Positions 17,037-25,212 of a stretch of 64,000 nt of DNA are shown here, in pieces. Source of the stretch: CALINF01 sp039980455. Its GTDB lineage: Bacteria; Pseudomonadota; Gammaproteobacteria; Pseudomonadales; Halieaceae. How positions within the stretch are numbered: the first letter of the stretch is position 1; every line of letters starts with the position of its first letter. The stretch is from contig JBDXCG010000004.1 of NCBI GenBank assembly GCA_039980455.1, positions 434,001 to 498,000 of the forward strand, in the 5' to 3' direction. The translations under genes were made by a program, and so were the position numbers. A model generated the notes under the pieces. It was not told where the DNA came from and did no database searches. It saw nothing but the letters and a program-made list of their open reading frames with translations.

Positions 17037-17900
17037 ATGGCAGTCGGAAAAGAAATCCGCACCAAGATCAATAGTATCCAGAGTACGCAGAAGATCACTA
17101 GCGCCATGGAAATGGTGGCGGCGAGCAAGATGCGACGGGCACAGGATCGAATGGAAATCGGCAAGCCGTATGCTCGCCGTATCCGCTCTGTTGTTGGTCA
17201 TATTGCCAATGCTGCCCCTGAGCATCGTCACATGTACATGGTAGAGCGCGAGGTCAAACGCGTTGGCTACATTGTGGTGGCAACTGATCGTGGTCTTTGC
17301 GGCGGGCTGAACATTAATCTGTTCAAGTCTACTGTTCGATCAATGAAGGAGTGGGCTGACCAGGGTATCGATGTTGAGTTGAGCCTGATCGGTGCCAAAG
17401 CTGCGGCGTTTTTCAACAGCTACGGCGGCAATGTCACCGCGGCTATACGCGATATTGGCGAAGCGCCTGCAGTGGCTGATCTAATTGGTGGTGTGAAAAC
17501 CATGCTCGATGCTTACTCGGATGGCCGGATCGATCGGCTCTACCTGGTTAGCAACCAGTTCGTTAATACGATGACTCAGGATCCGACGGTAGAGCAATTG
17601 CTTCCGTTGGAAGCAGAAGAGTCTGATGAAATGAAGCATCACTGGGACTATATCTACGAGCCAGAAGCTAAAGATCTTCTTGAAGGACTGTTAACTCGCT
17701 ACATCGAGTCTCAGGTTTTTCAAGCGGTTGTAGAAAATGCGGCATGTGAGCAAGCAGCGAGAATGCTTGCGATGAAGAACGCTACGGAAAACGCAGGCGA
17801 TCTTATCGACGATTTACAGCTCATCTACAACAAGGCGCGGCAGGCTTCGATTACCCAAGAGCTGTCAGAAATTGTTAGCGGTGCGGCGGCGATTAGCTGA
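17037..17900 (+). CDS. atpG: ATP synthase F1 subunit gamma
   Basis: A 287-residue protein starting MAVGKEIRTKINSIQSTQKITSAMEMVAASKMRRAQ, the standard gamma N-terminal coiled coil. The central shaft is closed by the conserved C-terminal ARQASITQELSEIVSGAAAI. Gamma rotates inside the F1 head and couples it to the c ring. Confidence 0.98.
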   Translation: MAVGKEIRTKINSIQSTQKITSAMEMVAASKMRRAQDRMEIGKPYARRIRSVVGHIANAAPEHRHMYMVEREVKRVGYIVVATDRGLCGGLNINLFKSTVRSMKEWADQGIDVELSLIGAKAAAFFNSYGGNVTAAIRDIGEAPAVADLIGGVKTMLDAYSDGRIDRLYLVSNQFVNTMTQDPTVEQLLPLEAEESDEMKHHWDYIYEPEAKDLLEGLLTRYIESQVFQAVVENAACEQAARMLAMKNATENAGDLIDDLQLIYNKARQASITQELSEIVSGAAAIS

Positions 17901-17977
17901 TTCGTATCAGAAAGAATTCGGCGTCGGAGCGTAATCCACGTCAGCAAGAATTGAAATTTGAAATAGAGGATCCGGAC

Positions 17978-19375
17978 ATGAGCAGCGGTCGAGTCGTACA
18001 AATTATCGGCGCGGTAATCGACGTGGAATTTCCACGCGATAGCGTGCCGCAGGTATACCACGCACTCAAGATTAGCGAGAAAGATATCACCCTGGAAGTA
18101 CAGCAGCAGCTGGGCGACGGCGTGGTGCGTACTATTGCGATGGGGTCATCTGAAGGCCTCAGCCGTGGCCTTAGCGTCGAGAACACGGAAGCACCGATTA
18201 TGGTTCCCGTTGGCGTTGAAACGCTGGGCCGAATCATGGATGTGCTGGGTAACCCCATTGATGAGCGCGGTCCTATCGGAGAGCAGGAGCGTTCAGCCAT
18301 TCACCGCAAGGCACCTGCGTATGACGAGCTGTCAGCATCAGACGAGTTGCTCGAAACAGGTATTAAAGTAATTGATCTGGTATGCCCGTTCGCAAAAGGC
18401 GGAAAGGTTGGCTTGTTCGGTGGTGCCGGTGTTGGTAAGACCGTAAACATGATGGAGCTGATTAATAATATCGCCACAGAGCACGCGGGTTTGTCGGTGT
18501 TTGCGGGAGTAGGAGAGCGTACTCGAGAAGGTAACGATTTCTACTACGAGATGCAGGAATCCAAGGTCGTTGATGTTGAGACATTGGGTAATTCAAAAGT
18601 GGCCATGGTGTACGGCCAGATGAATGAGCCCCCCGGGAACCGCTTGCGTGTAGCGCTGACCGGCCTGACTATGGCAGAGAAGTTCCGTGATGAAGGGCGT
18701 GACGTACTGCTGTTTGTCGATAACATTTACCGCTATACACTGGCGGGAACTGAGGTATCTGCACTGCTAGGACGTATGCCTTCTGCGGTGGGCTATCAGC
18801 CTACGCTGGCAGAAGAAATGGGTGTACTGCAGGAGCGTATTACTTCTACCAAGGTTGGCTCTATTACATCGATTCAGGCGGTATATGTACCGGCTGACGA
18901 TTTGACTGACCCCTCGCCAGCGACCACGTTTGCTCACTTGGACTCTACGGTTGTACTGTCTCGTGATATTGCTGCAAAAGGTATTTATCCTGCTGTGGAC
19001 CCGCTGGATTCAACCTCGCGCCAGCTCGACCCATTGCTTATCGGTAACGAGCACTATGATGCCGCTCGTGGCGTTCAGTCTGTGCTGCAGCGCTACAAGG
19101 AACTGAAAGATATTATTGCGATCCTGGGTATGGATGAGCTGTCTGAAGAAGATAAGCAGACCGTATCCCGCGCGCGTAAGATCGAACGCTTCCTGTCGCA
19201 GCCTTTCCACGTGGCAGAAATCTTTACCGGCTCGCCGGGTAAGTATGTGTCTCTCAAAGACACAATCGCTGGCTTTAACGGCATTCTGGCTGGCGAGTAC
19301 GATCACCTGCCTGAGCAGGCGTTCTACATGGTAGGCAGCATCGACGAAGCGGTCGAAAAAGCCGCTAACCTGTAA
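17978..19375 (+). CDS. atpD: ATP synthase F1 subunit beta (catalytic)
   Basis: A 465-residue catalytic subunit. Walker A GGAGVGKT is at 148-155, and the GERTREGND segment at 179-187 holds the catalytic glutamate. The start is ATG at 17978 (MSSGRVVQIIGAVIDVEFPR), after an AGAGGA. An upstream TTG at 17951 would add nine residues not seen in the family. It follows atpG by 77 bases, the longest gap between genes from atpG to atpC. Confidence 0.99.
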   Translation: MSSGRVVQIIGAVIDVEFPRDSVPQVYHALKISEKDITLEVQQQLGDGVVRTIAMGSSEGLSRGLSVENTEAPIMVPVGVETLGRIMDVLGNPIDERGPIGEQERSAIHRKAPAYDELSASDELLETGIKVIDLVCPFAKGGKVGLFGGAGVGKTVNMMELINNIATEHAGLSVFAGVGERTREGNDFYYEMQESKVVDVETLGNSKVAMVYGQMNEPPGNRLRVALTGLTMAEKFRDEGRDVLLFVDNIYRYTLAGTEVSALLGRMPSAVGYQPTLAEEMGVLQERITSTKVGSITSIQAVYVPADDLTDPSPATTFAHLDSTVVLSRDIAAKGIYPAVDPLDSTSRQLDPLLIGNEHYDAARGVQSVLQRYKELKDIIAILGMDELSEEDKQTVSRARKIERFLSQPFHVAEIFTGSPGKYVSLKDTIAGFNGILAGEYDHLPEQAFYMVGSIDEAVEKAANL

Positions 19376-19398
19376 GGCAGTCAACGAGGCCCATAGTT

Positions 19399-19827
19399 AT
19401 GGCAATGACCATTCACTGCGATATCGTCAGCGCCGAGGAAGAGATATTCTCTGGCCTCGTCGAGATGCTTGTCGCGACTGGAGAGCTTGGAGAGTTGGGT
19501 GTTAGTTACGGTCATGCGCCGCTGCTAACGTCACTGATTCCCGGCCCTGTTCGCATCGTCACTCAATCGGGCGATGAGCAGGTGTATTACGTCTCAGGTG
19601 GTTTTCTCGAGGTTCAGCCAGGTGTTGTGTCGATTTTGGCAGATACGGCTATTCGTGCTGGAGATGTCGATGAAGCAGCGGCTGAAGAAGCTCGCCGGGA
19701 AGCGGAGCTTGCGCTGGAGAATCAGACTGGAGACTTTGATTATGGTCGTGCGTCTGCACAGCTAGCTGAAGCGGCAGCGCAATTGGCCACACTGCGTAAA
19801 ATGCGCAACCGGTCTGGCCGCGGCTAG
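19399..19827 (+). CDS. atpC: ATP synthase F1 subunit epsilon
   Basis: A 142-residue protein with the N-terminal beta-sandwich (MTIHCDIVSAEEEIFSG, GELGVSYGHAPLLT) and a C-terminal helical pair. Epsilon binds gamma and can inhibit ATP hydrolysis. It is the last gene of the operon and is followed 22 bases later by a strong terminator. Confidence 0.97.
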   Translation: MAMTIHCDIVSAEEEIFSGLVEMLVATGELGELGVSYGHAPLLTSLIPGPVRIVTQSGDEQVYYVSGGFLEVQPGVVSILADTAIRAGDVDEAAAEEARREAELALENQTGDFDYGRASAQLAEAAAQLATLRKMRNRSGRG

Positions 19828-19849
19828 TACCTGCTCCAGCGTTATATGT

Positions 19850-19873
19850 AACCCCGGCTTGCCGGGGTTTTTT
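19850..19873 (+). terminator. Rho-independent terminator of the atp operon
   Basis: AACCCCGGC (19850-19858), loop TT and GCCGGGGTT (19861-19869) form a GC-rich nine-base-pair stem that runs into a T-tract to 19873. The opposite strand has no T-tract, so it acts mainly on atpC transcripts. Confidence 0.93.
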
Positions 19874-19892
19874 GTGCCTGATTTTTGCGCTG

Positions 19893-20639
19893 CTACAACA
19901 GCTCCCATAGGGCGTCGAACAAAATTTGCTGGGTCGATGCTATCGCCGCCGAGTCGATAATGACGACCACAGGATAATTTTCATCCGCCAGGGTAATCAT
20001 GGCGACTTTGGGAGGATAGATCGCAATGTATGATGCATCGGCGGTCGGCTTGCCCGGCAGCCACTTGCGTTCAGCCAGCTCGGCGTCGTCGCCGCCCTCC
20101 CCAACAGCCAGTACGCGAACGCTAATGCCTCTGGCCTCTCGCTGCCGGGTAAAGTTGGGAAACGGGCGATAAAGATGCTTGCGTAAGGTTTTAGCTGAGA
20201 TAACGGAATAGCTGCGAGTGGGCGAAAGAGCGGCACCATCTAGAATATCGCGCAGTACCAGCTCTACGCCATCGTCGCCTTCATAGAAGCGCACATTACC
20301 CGGACTGAACTCCGTCTGACTTTGCTTCAATGCAGGAATCACATCGCGCCGCAATTTATCCATCGCTTGAGCCAAGGCCTGCTGACGCTTTTCCCCCAGG
20401 CTTAGCAGTCGCTCGGGGTCTTCTGCCTGGAACACGCGCCGCTTGCCTCGTGGAAAATAGTTCACTACGCCTTTGCTTGCGAGCGTTTTCAGGGTCTCGT
20501 AGGTGGTGCCTCGATTGACGCCCGATTCACTGGCAACATCCCGTATTGATGCAGGTCCAAGTTTTAATAGGGCCTGGTATACGCCTATCTCTCGTGGGCT
20601 GAGTCCCAGCGTTCCTAAACTTTCTTGAATTGTTGTCAT
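19893..20639 (-). CDS. TrmB-family helix-turn-helix transcriptional regulator
   Basis: A 248-residue protein with an N-terminal winged helix (LGLSPREIGVYQALLKLGPASIRDVASESGVNRGTTYETLKTL is its core, about residues 11-53), then a linking helix. The C-terminal domain, about 110-248, resembles the sensor part of TrmB-type proteins. TrmB relatives usually sense sugars or other small metabolites. It is divergent from glmU with overlapping candidate promoters, so it may regulate itself and the glucosamine pathway. The ligand is unknown. In Pseudomonas a DeoR-type GlmR occupies a nearby but different slot. Confidence 0.82.
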   Translation of the reverse strand: MTTIQESLGTLGLSPREIGVYQALLKLGPASIRDVASESGVNRGTTYETLKTLASKGVVNYFPRGKRRVFQAEDPERLLSLGEKRQQALAQAMDKLRRDVIPALKQSQTEFSPGNVRFYEGDDGVELVLRDILDGAALSPTRSYSVISAKTLRKHLYRPFPNFTRQREARGISVRVLAVGEGGDDAELAERKWLPGKPTADASYIAIYPPKVAMITLADENYPVVVIIDSAAIASTQQILFDALWELL

Positions 20640-20647
20640 ATTTTTTA

Positions 20648-20725
20648 TGACAAACCTCGTTGTATTTGAAAACCTACTGTTTAATATGCGCCTTCTTTCA
20701 TAATAATGTCAAAAATCAAATGACA
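20648..20725. promoter_or_regulatory. Divergent glmU/TrmB-type regulator promoter region with inverted repeat
   Basis: For glmU I read TTGTAT (20660-20665), 16 bases, TAATAT (20682-20687). On the minus strand, TTGACA (20712-20707), 18 bases, CATATT (20688-20683) serves the regulator. The two -10 elements overlap. TGTCA (20707-20711) and TGACA (20721-20725), spaced by nine bases, make an inverted repeat over the regulator's -35. A third TGACA is at 20648-20652. Autoregulation is inferred. Confidence 0.45.
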
Positions 20726-20762
20726 ATAGGCGCTGGTGGCGTCTTCCAATAAGAGAGCTCTT

Positions 20763-22139
20763 ATGTCCGTTGAAATCATCATCCTTGCAGCTGGTCAGGG
20801 TACTCGCATGCAGTCTTCGCTTCCCAAAGTGCTGCATCAGGTGGCCGGAAAGTCTCTGCTGCGCCACGTTATAGACACTGCATCTTTGTTGGAGCCTGCC
20901 GCTATCCATGTAGTCGTAGGGCACGGCGCAGAACAGGTACAGGCAGAGTGCAGCGATATTGCAGACCTGCAATGGCACTTTCAGGCGGAGCGGTTGGGTA
21001 CCGGGCACGCTGTCATGCAGGCAATTCCCGCCCTGTCCCAAGATAGTCAGGTAGTAGTGCTGTATGGCGATGTGCCCCTGCTGAGGCTCGAGTCTCTTCA
21101 AGACTTAATTCAGGCGAGTAAAGCCGGCCCTGCGTTGTTGACCGCAAAGTTAGCTAACCCGGCGGGCTACGGTCGCATTTTGCGCTCCCAGACGGGGGAG
21201 TTACTCGGTGTGGTAGAGGACAAGGACGCCTCGGTAGAGCAGCGATCGATCGCTGAGATCAATACGGGCGTACTGGCTTCGCCAGCAGCTGATCTGAAAC
21301 ATTACCTTCCGCAGGTGAACAACGACAATAGCCAAGGCGAATACTATTTACCCGATATTCTGCCGTTGGTGCTAAGCGCGGGTAAGTCTATTACCAGCAC
21401 CCTCGTGACAGATGAAATGGATGTATTGGGTGTGAACGATCGCGCTCAGCTGCATGCAGTGGAGCGCGAATATCAAATGCGCGCTGCGCAGGCGTTGATG
21501 CGCGAAGGCGTAACGTTGGCAGATGCCAGCCGGTTCGATGTACGTGGAAGCCTGCGCTGTGGAAAAAATGTGTTTATCGACATCAATGCTGTCTTCATAG
21601 GCGACGTTGAGCTCGGGGATGATGTGCGCATCGGCCCTAACTGTGTCGTAGCCAATTCCCGTATCGGCGACGATAGTGATATCCACGCTTTCTCGCATGT
21701 CGAGGGCGCGCTAGTGGAGCGTGGCGGATCCGTAGGCCCTTATGCTCGTCTGCGCCCAGGCACCGAGTTGGCAGCGGGCGCACGGATTGGCAACTTCGTT
21801 GAAACGAAGAAGGCTCGCATAGGTGCGGGCAGCAAGGTTAACCATTTGTCGTATGTGGGCGATTGCGAAATGGGCGCCAGTGTAAACGTGGGCGCTGGCA
21901 CTATCACCTGCAACTACGATGGCGTGAACAAGCACCTAACTCGCATTGGCGATGGTGTTTTTGTTGGTTCTAATTCCACGTTGGTCGCGCCCGTCACGAT
22001 CGAATCGGAGGGCTTTGTTGCTGCCGGCTCTACAGTCACGAAGACGGTGGGTGCTGGTGACCTGGCCGTGAGCCGGGCAAAGCAGCGCAATATTGAAGGC
22101 TGGACGCGGCCGCAGAAACCAATGCAAGGAGAGAGTTGA
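20763..22139 (+). CDS. glmU: Bifunctional GlmU (GlcN-1-P acetyltransferase / GlcNAc-1-P uridyltransferase)
   Basis: A 458-residue enzyme making UDP-GlcNAc for peptidoglycan and LPS. The N-terminal nucleotidyltransferase has LAAGQGTRMQSSLPKVLH near residues 8-25 and YGDVPLL. The C-terminal half is a left-handed beta-helix acetyltransferase with hexapeptide repeats (GARIGNFVETKKARIGAGSK; GAGTITCNYDG). ATG at 20763 follows AAGAGAG; an upstream GTG at 20736 is less likely. glmS starts one base after its stop codon. Confidence 0.98.
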   Translation: MSVEIIILAAGQGTRMQSSLPKVLHQVAGKSLLRHVIDTASLLEPAAIHVVVGHGAEQVQAECSDIADLQWHFQAERLGTGHAVMQAIPALSQDSQVVVLYGDVPLLRLESLQDLIQASKAGPALLTAKLANPAGYGRILRSQTGELLGVVEDKDASVEQRSIAEINTGVLASPAADLKHYLPQVNNDNSQGEYYLPDILPLVLSAGKSITSTLVTDEMDVLGVNDRAQLHAVEREYQMRAAQALMREGVTLADASRFDVRGSLRCGKNVFIDINAVFIGDVELGDDVRIGPNCVVANSRIGDDSDIHAFSHVEGALVERGGSVGPYARLRPGTELAAGARIGNFVETKKARIGAGSKVNHLSYVGDCEMGASVNVGAGTITCNYDGVNKHLTRIGDGVFVGSNSTLVAPVTIESEGFVAAGSTVTKTVGAGDLAVSRAKQRNIEGWTRPQKPMQGES

Positions 22140-22140
22140 G

Positions 22141-23970
22141 ATGTGCGGAATCGTGGCTGCCACTGCCAGAAGAGAGGTTTCGGAAATTCTATTGGAGGGT
22201 TTGCGCCGTCTGGAATACCGCGGCTATGATTCCGCAGGCATGGCGCTGATCGATAATGAGCACCATCTGCAGATGCATAAGCAGCAAGGCAAAGTGGCTG
22301 TCTTGGAACAGTCCCAGTCAATGCAACCGATTTTGGGTTGTGTTGGAATAGCACACACGCGCTGGGCAACGCATGGGGAACCCTCGGCGGCGAATGCTCA
22401 TCCGCACATCTCGTCTGAGCGCGTTGCCTTGGTTCACAACGGCATCATTGAAAATCATGTGCAATTGAGGAATGAGCTCACGTCGGAAGGATTTGAGTTT
22501 AGCTCCGCGACTGATACTGAGGTTGTTGTGCACCTGATTGGCCAGCAACTCAATGCCGGCCATAGCCTGTTAGCCGCCATGCAAGCCACCGTAAACCGGC
22601 TGGAAGGCGCCTATGCGCTGGCCGCCATTGACACCCAACACCCAGAAGAAATTGTAGCCGCCCGTGAAGGTAGTCCACTGGTGATTGGTGTGGGTATAGG
22701 CGAGAACTTTCTTGCGTCAGACCAAATGGCGCTACGCCAGGTGACCGATAGGTTTATCTATCTCGAAGAGGGTGATGTTGTATCTGCCACTCCAACGCAG
22801 CTCTCGATATTCTCATCTTCGGGTGAGCCGGTAACCCGGCCGCAAACGACCATATCAGCTGCCTTTGAAGTGGCTGATCGCGGTGAGTTTGAGCATTTTA
22901 TGCTCAAGGAGATTTATGAACAGCCACGTGCCTTAGCAGCGACACTAGGATCTGTCGCTGATGGTCCTTTATTAGACGCTCGTTTCGGGCCGAGGGCAGC
23001 AGAGATCTTCGATCAGGTGGAATCCGTACAGATTGTGGCCTGCGGTACCAGTTTTCATGCGGGCCTGGTAGCGCGCTACTGGCTGGAAGACATCGCGGGC
23101 ATACCCTGTGAAGTAGAAGTGGCCTCTGAATTTCGCTACCGCAAGCGCAAGCAACATGCCAATACCCTGCTGGTTACTGTTTCTCAGTCTGGAGAAACTG
23201 CAGACACGCTAGCGGCTTTACGCAATGCAACAGAGGCCGAGTTTTTAGCTAGTCTCGTAATTGCAAACGTCGACAATTCCTCCCTGGTGCGCGAGAGCGA
23301 GCTGGCTTTCCTGACTCTCGCAGGTACTGAGATAGGCGTTGCTTCCACCAAGGCGTTTACTACGCAGCTCGTCGCATTTTTGCTACTGACCATCGCGTTG
23401 GGGCGCAGACACGGGCTTGATAAGACCCTCGAGCAGCGATTATTGGAAGAGATGCGGGAACTTCCCGCCTGGGTTGATCAAGTGTTGCAGCTCGACCGTG
23501 ATATTCAGCAAATGTCAGAAGCTTTCATTCAAAAGCATCACGCGCTTTTTCTTGGCCGCGGTGTTCACTATCCCATTGCGATGGAGGGGGCACTGAAACT
23601 CAAGGAGATCTCCTATATCCACGCCGAAGCCTATCCGGCCGGCGAACTAAAGCACGGTCCATTAGCCCTTGTGGATGCCGACATGCCTGTTATCGCTGTT
23701 GCGCCCACTGATGACTTGCTGGAAAAGTTGAAATCCAATCTGGAGGAAGTGCGTTCAAGGGGCGGGGAGCTCTATGTATTTGCCGACAATGTTGATGGGT
23801 TTAAAGATGAGCAGCGAGTACATGTTTTGCCAATGCCGCATTGTCCTGAAAGCTTGAAGCCCGTGCTCTATACCGTTGCTTTGCAGCTACTGTCTTACCA
23901 TGTTGCATTGCAGAAAGGCACGGATGTCGACAAGCCGCGTAATCTGGCCAAATCAGTAACAGTTGAATAG
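22141..23970 (+). CDS. glmS: Glutamine-fructose-6-phosphate aminotransferase (isomerizing)
   Basis: A 609-residue enzyme that makes glucosamine-6-P from fructose-6-P and glutamine, the first step before GlmU. The start MCGIVAAT puts the catalytic Cys directly after the initiator Met. The glutaminase domain has HTRWATHGEPS. Two SIS sugar-phosphate domains contain CGTSFHAG and VSQSGETADT. The C-terminus ends DVDKPRNLAKSVTVE as in the family. Only one base separates it from glmU, so the two are cotranslated. Confidence 0.98.
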   Translation: MCGIVAATARREVSEILLEGLRRLEYRGYDSAGMALIDNEHHLQMHKQQGKVAVLEQSQSMQPILGCVGIAHTRWATHGEPSAANAHPHISSERVALVHNGIIENHVQLRNELTSEGFEFSSATDTEVVVHLIGQQLNAGHSLLAAMQATVNRLEGAYALAAIDTQHPEEIVAAREGSPLVIGVGIGENFLASDQMALRQVTDRFIYLEEGDVVSATPTQLSIFSSSGEPVTRPQTTISAAFEVADRGEFEHFMLKEIYEQPRALAATLGSVADGPLLDARFGPRAAEIFDQVESVQIVACGTSFHAGLVARYWLEDIAGIPCEVEVASEFRYRKRKQHANTLLVTVSQSGETADTLAALRNATEAEFLASLVIANVDNSSLVRESELAFLTLAGTEIGVASTKAFTTQLVAFLLLTIALGRRHGLDKTLEQRLLEEMRELPAWVDQVLQLDRDIQQMSEAFIQKHHALFLGRGVHYPIAMEGALKLKEISYIHAEAYPAGELKHGPLALVDADMPVIAVAPTDDLLEKLKSNLEEVRSRGGELYVFADNVDGFKDEQRVHVLPMPHCPESLKPVLYTVALQLLSYHVALQKGTDVDKPRNLAKSVTVE

Positions 23971-24189
23971 CGGTGGGGGTCTGCTTAGTAGGCGTGTTGT
24001 TCTTGGCGTCATTGCCAACATAGACGGATGGCCGAGAGCAGCCCATACGTAAAACCCTAAGCGTGTACTATACTATTTTCGAACTGTCTGAGCCGCTAAT
24101 GCGTCTTGGTGCGTGACATGACTGGCGGTTCGGAGTCGAGTTAGCGCCTTGCACCCCGGGTTAAACTTTCTGACAAAGAGGAAAACGGA

Positions 24190-24666
24190 ATGAGAAATAT
24201 ACTGCGCGTAAACGTGGTGCTTAAAGCACTGTTGGTTACGGCTATCTGCAGCTTCAGCCCATCACTGCTGGCTGACGCAACCGAGCAGAAAGTCTGGATT
24301 AAGGCTGTAGATAATGGGTCTCAATGTGAGGTTTCGGCCTATTTCAAGGGTGACAAAGATAACTGCAAAAACAAAAAGGCGAACGGCCGTGGAGACTGCT
24401 CCAAAGAGGAGGGCTGCGTTTGCACCCGACAGGAAAAACACATTACCTGGCAGATGGAGGGTAAAGAATCTTTCACCATAGGGTTTGATGAGGGAGACAC
24501 TAACCCATTCATTACAAAAGGCGAGAGTGACTGTAATTTCAAGAGCAACAAGAAGGGCAAGTTACGCTGCCGTGTGAAAACCAAGAATATCCCGAAAGGG
24601 ATGTACAGCTACAACGTAGCGGTACCTCATTGTGAGACCACAACGCTGAAGCTCAAGATTTATTGA
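24190..24666 (+). CDS. Secreted cysteine-rich protein of unknown function
   Basis: A 158-residue protein that I do not recognise. Residues 1-28 form a signal peptide (charged start, hydrophobic KALLVTAICSFSPSLLA). The mature part is Lys-rich and has eight cysteines, at 46, 59, 70, 76, 78, 115, 127 and 148. An even count in an exported protein suggests up to four disulfides. The C-terminal half looks beta-rich. A GAGG-type ribosome site (AAAGAGGAAAACGGA) precedes the ATG. It is monocistronic between glmS and a convergent gene. Confidence 0.75.
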   Translation: MRNILRVNVVLKALLVTAICSFSPSLLADATEQKVWIKAVDNGSQCEVSAYFKGDKDNCKNKKANGRGDCSKEEGCVCTRQEKHITWQMEGKESFTIGFDEGDTNPFITKGESDCNFKSNKKGKLRCRVKTKNIPKGMYSYNVAVPHCETTTLKLKIY

Positions 24667-24757
24667 TAGCGAGCGAGACAAGCAGTTACATAGGAACTTA
24701 TAGACAATAGGACCGTATCGCCCCAGGTGGGCGGCACAGTCCTGCGTCTTAACATAC

Positions 24758-25129
24758 TTATTCGGCGTTGGCGGCCTTATATTCGCGGATCTCAGTGTTG
24801 AACTGTCCTGCGACGTCCTCTTCTACAGAAACAGCGGCGTTGTAAGTATCTACCAGCTCTGTATAGGCTTCTTTGGCAGCCGCTTTGTCACCATCGCTGG
24901 CCTCTTCGACCGCGGTTTCTGCGGCATTCATCGCCTTTTCCACGCAGGCCATGTAGTCGATATTGGCAGCCTGAAAAGCCTTAACCGCTTTTTGACCCTC
25001 GAGCATATCTTCCATTGTTGAGCTAGCGCCATCCGGCATGGTGGGTGCTTCGGGCATATCACAGTCCAGTGCCATGGCAGGAGCGGCAACCAGAGACAGT
25101 GCCAGCAGAGTGGATTTTATTGTCTTCAT
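24758..25129 (-). CDS. Small exported alpha-helical protein of unknown function
   Basis: A 123-residue protein from the ATG at 25127-25129, after AAGAGA. The signal peptide is MKTIKSTLLALSLVAAPAMA. The frame extends upstream, but only this start places the signal at the N-terminus. The mature part is acidic, Ala/Glu-rich and helical, with cysteines at 23 and 62 that could pair. No enzyme motif is visible. It lies 83 bases downstream of the SPOR protein gene on the same strand and may share its transcript. Confidence 0.72.
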   Translation of the reverse strand: MKTIKSTLLALSLVAAPAMALDCDMPEAPTMPDGASSTMEDMLEGQKAVKAFQAANIDYMACVEKAMNAAETAVEEASDGDKAAAKEAYTELVDTYNAAVSVEEDVAGQFNTEIREYKAANAE

Positions 25130-25212
25130 ATGAGATCTCTTCGCTTTGTAAATGTGTAAATGCGCCACATTAGCAGGACATAGCGAGGCTGCCAAGCCGT
25201 ACCAGCACAGGA

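Noticed and set aside
19205..19214. TTCCACGTGG in atpD as a parS site
   Set aside because: One half matches the Pseudomonas parS but the other diverges (CAG in place of AAC); it lies inside a conserved codon stretch.
22093..22140. glmS riboswitch
   Set aside because: Only one base separates glmU from glmS, leaving no room for a ribozyme leader, and the glmS ribozyme is a Gram-positive feature.
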